Positions 1 to 5,311 of a stretch of 6,887 nt of DNA are shown one piece after another. The position numbers were made by a program, and so were the translations under genes. Location: contig DDWF01000322.1 in the NCBI GenBank assembly GCA_002345845.1, positions 6,190-13,076 of the forward strand, given 5' to 3'. The stretch is from Betaproteobacteria bacterium UBA2293 (lineage in GTDB: Bacteria; Pseudomonadota; Gammaproteobacteria; Burkholderiales; Rhodocyclaceae). The stretch's first letter is position 1; every line of letters begins with the position of its first letter. Under the pieces are notes generated by a model. It made no database searches. It was not told where the DNA came from and saw nothing but the letters and a program-made list of their open reading frames with translations.

Positions 1-21
1 CCTTCTCCCTCAGGGAGAAGG
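1..21. repeat. REP-like short palindrome at the window edge
   Basis: A perfect inverted repeat with 10-bp arms, CCTTCTCCCT (1-10) and AGGGAGAAGG (12-21), around a single central base. It is pyrimidine-rich on one side and purine-rich on the other, like the hairpins at 1829-1850 and 1905-1928. No T-run follows directly, so an intrinsic terminator is unlikely. It probably belongs to a dispersed intergenic palindrome family and may continue upstream of the window. The structure is directly visible; the family assignment is inference. Confidence 0.5.
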
Positions 22-31
22 GCTGAACAAC

Positions 32-55
32 GATTGGCGCTAATCAGATTTTTTT
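32..55 (+). terminator. Weak hairpin plus T-run in the thiH leader
   Basis: GATTG (32-36) can pair with TAATC (41-45), with one G-U pair, around a GCGC loop, and a seven-T run follows at 49-55. This has the shape of an intrinsic terminator or attenuator, but the 5-bp stem is weak. It ends only about 15 nt before the thiH start, so it could end an upstream transcript or simply be AT-rich leader. No TPP riboswitch elements are recognisable in the 69 bases before thiH. Confidence 0.2.
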
Positions 56-69
56 ATATTGGATAACCC

Positions 70-1182
70 ATGTCTTTTCTTGACGAAATCAGTAAATACG
101 AACCGGCGCAGATTCGCGACGAAATTGCCGCCCAGACCGCAGCCGATGTCGAGCGCGCCCTGGCGGCGACACCACTGCGCCTGGAGGGTTTTCTGGCCCT
201 GCTGTCGCCGGCCGCGGCGCCGTATCTGGAGACTATGGCGCAGCGCGCGCATCAGCTCACCGTGCAACGCTTCGGGCGGACGATTCAGATGTACGCCCCC
301 CTTTATCTTTCGAACGAATGCTCCAACGGCTGCCTGTACTGCGGTTTCAACGTCCATAACCAGATGCCGCGCAAAACCCTGAGCATCAACGAAATTGCCG
401 CCGAAGCGCAGGTGCTGCACGACCGGGGTTTTCGTCATCTCCTGGTCGTCACCGGCGAAGCGCCGCAGATCGCCGGGCTCGATTATCTCGAAGCCGCGAT
501 CCAGCGGATTCGTCCGCTCTTCTCCTCAATGAGCATCGAGATCTATCCCCTCGAACAAGCCGGCTATGCGCGACTGATCGCCGCCGGGGTCGATGGCCTC
601 ACCTTGTATCAGGAGACTTACGATCGCCCCCTTTACGCGCAGATGCACCCCTCCGGCCGCAAGCGCGATTATGACTGGCGTCTCCTGGCGCCGGAGCGGG
701 CGGCGGCGGCCGGCATTCGCCGGGTCGGGGTCGGGAGTCTCCTCGGTCTCGGCGATTTCCGCGTCGAGGGCTTCTTTACCGCGCTGCACGCCCTTTATCT
801 CGCCCGCCACTACTGGCGCACTCATCTCAGTGTCTCCTTCCCGCGCATGCGCCCGGCCGACGGCGGTTTTCAGCCCTTGGCACCGGTCTCCGACCGCGAC
901 TTTGTTCAGATTCTCTGCGCCCTGCGCCTCCTTATCCCCGATGCCGGGCTGGTCCTCTCCACCCGCGAAAGCGCCACCCTCCGTGATCATCTCCTCCCCC
1001 TGGGGATTACCCAGATGAGCGCCGGCAGCTGCACGGCGCCGGGGGGGTATGCCAGCGAGGATGACAGCGGTCAGCAGTTTGTCATTGATGATGATCGCAA
1101 TGTCGAGGCGGTGGCGGCGATGATCCGCTCGCAGGGATATGAGCCGGTCTGGAAGGATTGGGATGTCGCGTTTGTGCGCTGA
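70..1182 (+). CDS. thiH: 2-iminoacetate synthase ThiH (radical SAM tyrosine lyase)
   Basis: ThiH cleaves tyrosine by radical SAM chemistry into dehydroglycine (2-iminoacetate) and p-cresol. Dehydroglycine feeds ThiG for thiazole phosphate synthesis in anaerobes and enterobacteria. The 370-residue length fits the family. The cluster motif CxxxCxxC is at C84, C88 and C91, within NECSNGCLYCGF, and would ligate the 4Fe-4S cluster that binds SAM. Other family features are VTGEAP after the first strand, LYQETY, SFPRMRP, and a C-terminal BATS-type region ending in GYEPVWKDWD. The ATG at 70 precedes a typical ThiH N-terminus, but its ribosome binding site is weak (GGAT at 61-64), which suggests coupling to an upstream gene such as thiG outside the window. 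Its 3' end overlaps thiE, supporting a thi operon. The frame is intact and all key residues are present. The cytoplasmic enzyme is expected to be oxygen-sensitive. Confidence 0.96.
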   Translation: MSFLDEISKYEPAQIRDEIAAQTAADVERALAATPLRLEGFLALLSPAAAPYLETMAQRAHQLTVQRFGRTIQMYAPLYLSNECSNGCLYCGFNVHNQMPRKTLSINEIAAEAQVLHDRGFRHLLVVTGEAPQIAGLDYLEAAIQRIRPLFSSMSIEIYPLEQAGYARLIAAGVDGLTLYQETYDRPLYAQMHPSGRKRDYDWRLLAPERAAAAGIRRVGVGSLLGLGDFRVEGFFTALHALYLARHYWRTHLSVSFPRMRPADGGFQPLAPVSDRDFVQILCALRLLIPDAGLVLSTRESATLRDHLLPLGITQMSAGSCTAPGGYASEDDSGQQFVIDDDRNVEAVAAMIRSQGYEPVWKDWDVAFVR

Positions 1183-1813
1183 AGGGGGGAAGGTCGACTT
1201 TTCTTTGTATTTGATCACCGATCGCCGTTCCCTGCCGTTGGGGCGGGATCTGCTCGCGACGGTGCGGGGAGCAATGCGTGGCGGGGTGCGAGCGGTGCAG
1301 TTGCGGGAAAAGGATTTGAGCGCGGCGCAACTTTACCCGCTCGCCCTGGAGTTGCGACAACTCACCAGAGAGTTCCATGCCCGACTGCTGATCAACGACC
1401 GGGTCGATCTTGCTCTGGCGGTCGACGCCGATGGCGTTCACCTCGGTGGGCATTCCCTGCCGGTTGCCGTTGTCCGCCAGTTCCTCGGCGAGCAGCGCAT
1501 TATCGGCGTCTCCACCCATCACCCCGATGAAGTCAAGGCTGCAGCCGTGGCCGGGGCCGACTTTGTCACCTTCGGCCCGGTTTACTCCACCCCCTCAAAA
1601 CTTGCTTACGGCCCTCCGGTCGGATTGGAACCCCTTGCGGCAATCTGCGCTCACGCCCCGCTGCCGGTCTTTGCCCTCGGTGGGGTGAGCGCAGCGCGTC
1701 TCCCTGCGCTGCGTGCGGCCGGCTGTCAACAGGTGGCGGTGATTGGGGCGATTCTGCAGGCAAATGATCCGGAGGGAGCGGCGCGGGAGCTGTTGCGGGG
1801 GCTGGCGGGGTAA
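1163..1813 (+). CDS. thiE: Thiamine-phosphate synthase ThiE
   Basis: ThiE joins hydroxymethylpyrimidine diphosphate to thiazole phosphate, giving thiamine phosphate and pyrophosphate. It has a TIM-barrel fold with the usual landmarks in order: YLITDR near the N-terminus, QLREKD, LLINDRVDLAL, DGVHLG, GVSTH, FGPVYSTPSK, FALGGV, and VIGAI near the C-terminus. The common TxTK phosphate-loop motif reads TPSK here, a mild substitution. I chose the ATG at 1163 (216 aa, 20-nt overlap with thiH) because GGAAGGA (1151-1157) lies 5 nt upstream. An in-frame ATG at 1139 would give 224 aa but has poor ribosome binding site spacing. A TTG at 1205 behind the purine-rich 1181-1192 stretch is also possible and would start just at YLITDR. 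Overlap with thiH indicates cotranscription and probable translational coupling. Function is confident; the start is not. Confidence 0.94.
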   Translation: MSRLCAEGGKVDFSLYLITDRRSLPLGRDLLATVRGAMRGGVRAVQLREKDLSAAQLYPLALELRQLTREFHARLLINDRVDLALAVDADGVHLGGHSLPVAVVRQFLGEQRIIGVSTHHPDEVKAAAVAGADFVTFGPVYSTPSKLAYGPPVGLEPLAAICAHAPLPVFALGGVSAARLPALRAAGCQQVAVIGAILQANDPEGAARELLRGLAG

Positions 1814-1817
1814 AATC

Positions 1818-1939
1818 ACCACCCCCAGCCCCTCCTTAAAAAAGGAGGGGAGCTTATGACCGTCTCCCTCACCAGTGAAAAAGGCGGGGTGCTTATGATC
1901 TTCTCCCCCTCCTTAGGTAAGGAGGGGGTCGGGGGGTGG
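1818..1939. repeat. Tandem array of REP-like hairpins between convergent genes
   Basis: Three units lie in tandem. Unit 1 has perfect 9-bp arms, CCCCTCCTT (1829-1837) and AAGGAGGGG (1842-1850). Unit 3 has 11-bp arms, CCCCCTCCTTA (1905-1915) and TAAGGAGGGGG (1918-1928). Between them, 1866-1889 is a degenerate unit with CCCTCACC and GGCGGGG. The linker GCTTATGAYC plus a CTCCC stretch recurs at 1852-1870 and 1891-1911. The outer flanks ACCACCCCC (1819-1827) and GGGGGGTGGT (1931-1940) are also near inverse complements, so the whole block can fold as one large dyad. It sits between the 3' ends of thiE and the opposing CBS/DUF294 gene and touches the latter's stop codon. No T-run follows either stem, so it is not a classical intrinsic terminator, though it could act in transcript-end protection or as a bidirectional block. 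Confidence 0.7.
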
Positions 1940-3394
1940 TTACCGCGGTGCGTTCATGTCGAGCTGATAGCGGTTACGCATGATGCTGATCAGGGTGTTG
2001 ACGCCGCGCAGGGAACTGCGGAGTTGATCGCGGGACCGCTCGGGGAGGAGGGACGGGTCGACAAGGTTGCCTGCCTCCTGCCCGGCACTGAGAGCGCTCA
2101 ACTGCTTCTCCAGACGCAGCTTGACGAGAAAGGTAAAGGCTTCTTTCAGGGTTTCCCACTCCTCATCCGAGACGATCTGGAGGAGGTGGAGGCGTTCGAG
2201 TTTATCCCAGGTTGTGCCGCCGAGAATCCCCGTCTCCAGGGCAAGGAGCCCGACTCCCCGAGTCAAAGTGAATATCCCCCCTTTTTTCAGATCGATCTTC
2301 CCCCGTTCCTCCCCTGATTTCCCCGGTAAAAAGCGACCAAAAATACCGATCGGCGCTTTAAACCGTGCAATATTGCGCGCCATGTTCGGAAAGAAGATGC
2401 CGTTGTTTTTAGTGTAGACGCAGAGATGGTCGCGCAGTTCTTTCTCGAATTCCTTGTCGCCATGCACCACGCGTAAATCCTGAAAAACGCCGAAATAGAC
2501 CATTTGCTCCGGGGTGGGGACAGAGATCCAGCGTGCCGTCAAATCTTTCCATTCAGTCAGGCTGTGGCACCAATCCGGAGAGTTGGCCATCATCTGCCCC
2601 GGACAAAGGGGGACGCCGACAAACTCCAGGGCGGCGACAATGCGGGCGGCAAAACGCCGCACCTCGACAAGTTGGTCAGCGGCAAGGTCATCGCGGTAAA
2701 CGATGGCGCTGTCCTGATCGGTGCGCAGGGTCTGCTCGCCGCGCCCTTCGCTCCCGAGGGCGAGGTAGGCGGCGCCGCGCGGCAGATAAATCCCCTCTTC
2801 GCTGGCAAGGATGGCGATCAGTCGCTCGGTCAGGGCGTCATTGAAGTGGCTGATGAGTTGAATCAGGCTCTGGGTCTCGGCATTGGTCTTGAGCGCGTAC
2901 TCGAGCATGCCGATCATCTTTTTGCCGAGAGTGCGCAACTGTTCTAGCGCAGTTGCTGCCTCGATTTCCTTGATCAGATACAGGGGGCTACGGGTTTGAA
3001 TGCGCAGCAGGTCGGTATCGGTCATGACCCCGACCAACCGCTCCAGTTCATCGACGACGATCAAGCGGTGGATATTATGTTTGGCCATCAAGAAGATGGC
3101 TTTGAAGAGGTAATCATGGGCGTGGATGGTGATCAGGCGGGTCTTCATGATCTCGCCGACCGTCAGGTGCACGAGGGTGTCAGGGGCATCGGCGATGAGG
3201 TTGCGCAGGTCGCGCAATGAGACGATGCCGACCGGTCTTTCTCCTTCGACAACGACGATCCCGGAAATGTTCTGCTGCTTCATCCGCCGGGCCATTTCGA
3301 CCAGGCTCAGATCGGGCGAACAGGTGATGGCCGGACGATGGCAGACACTGTCAACGCTGATGAAAAAGAAGCTGTCTTCATTGATTGCCGGCAT
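1940..3394 (-). CDS. CBS-pair / DUF294 nucleotidyltransferase-like signalling protein
   Basis: A 484-residue soluble protein. A CBS pair spans roughly residues 15-135: the first domain has NISGIVVVEGERPVGIVSLRDL and the second has NIHRLIVVDELERLVGVMTDTDL. A linker helix leads into a GlnD-like nucleotidyltransferase domain (DUF294, about 155-295), where GSEGRGEQTL (from 214) and TDQD (225-228) match the GSxxRxEQ and metal-binding DxD elements. A helical DUF294_C domain follows (about 330-475). CBS pairs usually sense adenine nucleotides, and this architecture is read as signal transduction; no partner or target is established, so the substrate is unknown. I chose the ATG at 3394 because AGGTGG (3400-3405, read on the minus strand) lies 5 nt upstream. 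The frame extends to a TTG at 3499, but those 35 codons look unlike a domain. It is transcribed convergently to thiE and divergently from the IclR gene. No membrane segments are apparent. Confidence 0.9.
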   Translation of the reverse strand: MPAINEDSFFFISVDSVCHRPAITCSPDLSLVEMARRMKQQNISGIVVVEGERPVGIVSLRDLRNLIADAPDTLVHLTVGEIMKTRLITIHAHDYLFKAIFLMAKHNIHRLIVVDELERLVGVMTDTDLLRIQTRSPLYLIKEIEAATALEQLRTLGKKMIGMLEYALKTNAETQSLIQLISHFNDALTERLIAILASEEGIYLPRGAAYLALGSEGRGEQTLRTDQDSAIVYRDDLAADQLVEVRRFAARIVAALEFVGVPLCPGQMMANSPDWCHSLTEWKDLTARWISVPTPEQMVYFGVFQDLRVVHGDKEFEKELRDHLCVYTKNNGIFFPNMARNIARFKAPIGIFGRFLPGKSGEERGKIDLKKGGIFTLTRGVGLLALETGILGGTTWDKLERLHLLQIVSDEEWETLKEAFTFLVKLRLEKQLSALSAGQEAGNLVDPSLLPERSRDQLRSSLRGVNTLISIMRNRYQLDMNAPR

Positions 3395-3596
3395 GATGTC
3401 CACCTGATTCTGACGGGAAGTGAACCATATTCTTCCGTAATTGCTGGAAGAAAGCAATTTAAAAGGGGGGCGGCAACGTAGTTCGCTAGACGTTGTCAAG
3501 GCAGGATTTCACTTCTTTATGTAACGCTGTTTAAGTCCATCAGCATTTATCGCCGGCAAGGATCCCTTTACCTCCGTCCATTTCTTACTTTTCTGG

Positions 3597-3623
3597 TGTT
3601 AATAAAACGCATATTTATTAACA
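3597..3623. promoter_or_regulatory. 27-bp perfect dyad, candidate operator
   Basis: TGTTAATAAA (3597-3606) and TTTATTAACA (3614-3623) are perfect 10-bp inverted arms around a 7-nt spacer, ACGCATA. The arms are AT-rich, so a protein-binding site is more likely than an RNA hairpin. It lies about 200 bp upstream of the CBS/DUF294 start and about 330 bp upstream of the IclR start, so either gene could be the target. I cannot name the regulator. Confidence 0.45.
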
Positions 3624-3628
3624 TTTAT

Positions 3629-3642
3629 TTTCGATAACGAAA
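3629..3642. promoter_or_regulatory. Short dyad TTTCG-N4-CGAAA, possible operator
   Basis: TTTCG (3629-3633) and CGAAA (3638-3642) flank ATAA. It lies 5 bp after the 27-bp dyad, which suggests a cluster of binding sites. Five-base arms can occur by chance, so this is weak evidence. Confidence 0.25.
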
Positions 3643-3713
3643 CATCAACACTTTTGTAGGGAATAAATCAAAAGGGGATAAGATATGTGTTTTTTTAGAA
3701 GTTTTTACAATAT

Positions 3714-3741
3714 TTGATTCGTCTGTCATGAAAAGTATAAT
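3714..3741 (+). promoter_or_regulatory. Candidate distal sigma70 promoter for the IclR gene
   Basis: TTGATT (3714-3719) and a perfect TATAAT (3736-3741) are separated by 16 bp and face the IclR gene. This would give a leader of about 205 nt. The AT-rich background makes a chance -10 match fairly likely, so the call rests on hexamer quality and spacing only. Confidence 0.35.
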
Positions 3742-3821
3742 AAATTAGATATGTTATATTTTTTAAAAAAAATGGAAACGCTTTTTTTTGACGCGACGAC
3801 TGTTCGCTTCACGAGTTTATT

Positions 3822-3833
3822 TTGCAGTTGCAA
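3822..3833. promoter_or_regulatory. Palindrome TTGCA-GT-TGCAA upstream of the proximal promoter
   Basis: Perfect 5-bp arms around GT end 20 bp before the TTGACA at 3854. The position suits an activator or autoregulator site, possibly for the IclR product itself. That is inference from position alone. Confidence 0.25.
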
Positions 3834-3853
3834 TGAAATTTTAAAATATAGTG

Positions 3854-3882
3854 TTGACAATTATAGAACGATGTACTAATAA
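3854..3882 (+). promoter_or_regulatory. Candidate proximal sigma70 promoter for the IclR gene
   Basis: A perfect TTGACA (3854-3859) is followed after 17 bp by TAATAA (3877-3882), a poor -10. The stretch GTGTT (3851-3855) to AACAC (3889-3893) brackets this promoter as an inverted pair. Predicted transcription would begin about 65 nt before the IclR start codon. The strong -35 with a weak -10 fits a promoter needing activation, but this is inference. Confidence 0.4.
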
Positions 3883-3901
3883 AAATATAACACTTTTTAG
3901 A

Positions 3902-3911
3902 AAAACGTTTT
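3902..3911. promoter_or_regulatory. Palindrome AAAACGTTTT, possible operator
   Basis: A perfect 10-bp palindrome just downstream of the proximal promoter and 43 bp before the IclR start codon, where a bound repressor would block transcription. Many IclR-family proteins regulate their own genes through short palindromes near the start. No specific consensus match is claimed. Confidence 0.25.
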
Positions 3912-3954
3912 ATCCCATTTGGCCCCTTCACTATAGACGATCAAGGGTGAAAAG

Positions 3955-4719
3955 ATGACCAGAGAAAAAGGGGTCTATTCAGTGCAGGCGGTCGTCAAGG
4001 CGATTGAGCTTCTCGAAGCGCTGGCGCAGGAGGAGACCAATCTCACCCTGGCAGTTCTGGCCAAAAAACTGGAACTCAGCCGCAATAAATCCTTCCGTCT
4101 TCTGGCGACTCTTGAAGACAAGGGACTGGTCGAGCGCAACGAAACGACCGGAGCTTACAGCCTTGGTGTACAGGCTTTCGAGATGGCGCAGCATATTCTC
4201 AAGAGTGCCAATCTCCTGCGTCTGGCTCACCCGGTGATGGAGGAGTTGGCCCATAAACTCGGTGAAGCCATCTATCTCACCGTCGTCAGTGACGACGAAG
4301 TCCTCTTCCTTGATATGGTCGATTCTTTTCAGCAGGTCCGCGCTGTCGACCTGGTCGGCAAGCGTTTCCCTTTCTTTACCAACGCCGCCGGCAAGGTGAT
4401 CAAGTCGGTCGGTTCCATCGATCTCTTCGGCCGGGGCGGCAAGCGGCGTAGCGAAGAGGAATCACAGGAGTTGGTCAAGGAACTGGAGGAGATTCGCCGT
4501 AAAGGTGTGGCCGTCGATTTTGGCGGGCTGGGCGAAGGGATCTGTGCGGTGGCGGTGGTGATTCGCGATTACGCCGGCAAAGTGGTCGGTGCCCTCACTC
4601 TCCTCGCCCCTTCCTTTCGGATGCTGCCGGAGCGCCTGGAGGGTGAAGTAATCCCCGCCCTCCTGCTCGCCGGTGAGCAACTATCGATGAAGTTCGGTTA
4701 TTCCCGTGCCTATGCTTGA
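3955..4719 (+). CDS. IclR-family transcriptional regulator
   Basis: A 254-residue DNA-binding regulator of the normal length for the family. An N-terminal winged helix-turn-helix spans about residues 8-65, with the recognition helix in LSRNKSFRLLATLEDKGLVE and the wing in TGAYSLG. The C-terminal effector-binding domain (about 80-245) carries NAAGKVI (143-149) and GVAVDFGGLGEGICAVAV, matching the conserved IclR ligand-pocket region. The ATG at 3955 has AAGGG (3943-3947) 7 nt upstream. IclR proteins sense small organic acids or aromatic intermediates and repress or activate adjacent catabolic or transport genes. The same-strand DUF4212/SSS symporter genes about 320 bp downstream are the obvious candidate targets. 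The effector is unknown. Codon use is mixed at leucine (CTT, CTC, CTG), like the thi genes and unlike the middle of the downstream symporter. Confidence 0.94.
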   Translation: MTREKGVYSVQAVVKAIELLEALAQEETNLTLAVLAKKLELSRNKSFRLLATLEDKGLVERNETTGAYSLGVQAFEMAQHILKSANLLRLAHPVMEELAHKLGEAIYLTVVSDDEVLFLDMVDSFQQVRAVDLVGKRFPFFTNAAGKVIKSVGSIDLFGRGGKRRSEEESQELVKELEEIRRKGVAVDFGGLGEGICAVAVVIRDYAGKVVGALTLLAPSFRMLPERLEGEVIPALLLAGEQLSMKFGYSRAYA

Positions 4720-4743
4720 CGATTTTTAATAATAGGGTAAATT
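4716..4743 (+). promoter_or_regulatory. Weak candidate promoter overlapping the IclR stop
   Basis: TTGACG (4716-4721) overlaps the IclR stop codon and is followed after 16 bp by TAAATT (4738-4743). Hexamer quality is moderate to poor. It could start a separate transcript for the leader ORF and symporter; read-through from the IclR gene is an equal possibility. Confidence 0.2.
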
Positions 4744-5041
4744 CTTGGACAGATGATAATTTTTACCAGAAATGAGTTATGCGAAAAAATTTAATCACAA
4801 TGAACTTTTTTATGCGCGCCGACATGAAGAAGATCTATTGAATGCTAGGAAAGGAGAATGAATGAAATCAATGCAACGCAAAGACGCAACCTTTGGCAGT
4901 GTCACTTTTAACGAGGAGGTCTCATTCCGCCGGTTCCGGTAAGAGAGTCAACGCAATCGACGAAAATGAAAAACGTGGTGATTATCGCGGCTGATTCCGG
5001 CCAAGAGCAACCAACATTACAAGCAGAATGAGGAGAATTTT
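4720..5041. other. Leader/intergenic region before the symporter genes
   Basis: This 322-base stretch separates the IclR gene from the DUF4212 gene. It holds a weak promoter candidate, a 6-bp inverted pair GGTAAA (4736-4741) / TTTACC (4762-4767) with a long loop, two copies of TTATGCG (4777-4783 and 4810-4816) exactly 33 bp apart, a possible 26-codon ORF, and an orphan AGGAGGT (4914-4920). I see no intrinsic terminator after the IclR gene. Confidence 0.6.
4862..4942 (+). CDS. Possible 26-residue leader ORF
   Basis: An ATG at 4862 sits 5 nt after a strong AAGGAG (4851-4856) and opens a 26-codon frame, starting MKSMQRKDATFGSV and ending SFRRFR, that stops at TAA 4940-4942. The peptide is basic, has no hydrophobic segment, and matches no family I recognise. 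A competing ATG at 4858 gives only 17 codons. The good ribosome binding site and location ahead of the transporter suggest a regulatory leader peptide or a small protein. It could also be a remnant of a longer gene. Only the ribosome binding site and frame support it. Confidence 0.3.
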   Translation: MKSMQRKDATFGSVTFNEEVSFRRFR

Positions 5042-5296
5042 ATGGACACAAGTGGAAAGGCTTACTGGTACGCAGTTCTGAAACTCATAGCGGTGCATCT
5101 GTTCATCTGGGCACTCGTCTCTTACGGTTTCGGCATCGTCTTCGCCCCGGCACTGAACAATATCCATCTTGGTGGCTACCCGCTCGGTTTCTGGTTTGCC
5201 CATCAGGGCTCAATCTACATCTTCATTATCCTGATTTTCGTGTTTGCCAAGCTGATGGGTAAACTTGACGAAAAATTTAACGTCAACGAGCAATAA
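5042..5296 (+). CDS. Sodium:solute symporter small subunit (DUF4212)
   Basis: An 84-residue inner-membrane protein with two predicted transmembrane helices, about residues 12-34 and 54-72. The conserved core GGYPLGFWFAHQGS (44-57) and the C-terminal KLDEKFNV are hallmarks of DUF4212, the small partner of a distinct SSS-family branch. AGGAG (5031-5035) lies 6 nt before the ATG. Its stop codon is 15 nt before the large-subunit start, so the two are cotranscribed and probably form one transporter complex. This differs from the DUF485 partner (YjcH type) found beside classical ActP acetate permeases, although both are small two-helix companions. The precise role of the small subunit is unknown; assisting assembly or modulating the large subunit is a reasonable guess. 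Confidence 0.92.
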   Translation: MDTSGKAYWYAVLKLIAVHLFIWALVSYGFGIVFAPALNNIHLGGYPLGFWFAHQGSIYIFIILIFVFAKLMGKLDEKFNVNEQ

Positions 5297-5311
5297 AGGG
5301 AGGCGACCTCA

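Larger units (their letters stand above)
3395..3954. other. AT-rich divergent intergenic regulatory region
   Basis: About 560 bases separate the divergent CBS/DUF294 and IclR genes. I find no convincing gene here. Positions 3661-3900 contain 61 G/C of 240 bases by hand count (about 25%), far below the flanking genes. The region includes a perfect 27-bp dyad, several shorter palindromes and two sigma70-like promoter candidates, listed separately. Such a long AT-rich stretch suggests extensive transcriptional control, or binding by a nucleoid protein. Confidence 0.7.

Noticed and set aside
1..69. Possible TPP riboswitch before thiH
   Set aside because: The conserved CUGAGA and GGAUAAUGCCAGCG-type segments are not present; a TTGGATAACCC stretch is only a superficial resemblance. 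A riboswitch may lie upstream of the first gene of the operon, outside the window.
526..1218. A 230-codon open frame antisense to thiH
   Set aside because: It mirrors the well-supported thiH reading frame, lacks any recognisable motif, and extends past the thiH stop only by chance.
1829..1928. Intrinsic terminators for thiE and the CBS/DUF294 gene
   Set aside because: The stems are strong, but neither strand shows a T-run directly after them. A tandem REP-like array explains the repetition better.
1829..1928. CRISPR array
   Set aside because: Only two good units and one degenerate unit are present, the intervening linkers are similar to each other rather than unique spacers, and no cas gene is nearby.
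1856..2317. A 153-codon + strand open frame beginning inside the hairpin array
   Set aside because: Its start lies in the repeat linker GCTTATGA and the rest is antisense to the C-terminal part of the CBS/DUF294 gene, with no domain content.
3395..3499. A 35-codon N-terminal extension of the CBS/DUF294 protein from a TTG
   Set aside because: The extension is TTG-initiated and outside the CBS domain, while the internal ATG at 3394 has AGGTGG at good spacing.
4890..4910. Sigma54 promoter suggested by TTTGGCAGTGTCAC
   Set aside because: The GG-N10-GC geometry required of the -24/-12 elements is not met.
4966..5031. A 21-codon ORF starting MKNVVIIAADSG before the DUF4212 gene
   Set aside because: It has no adequate ribosome binding site for its ATG and is too short to support on sequence alone. 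It is mentioned only as part of the leader finding.
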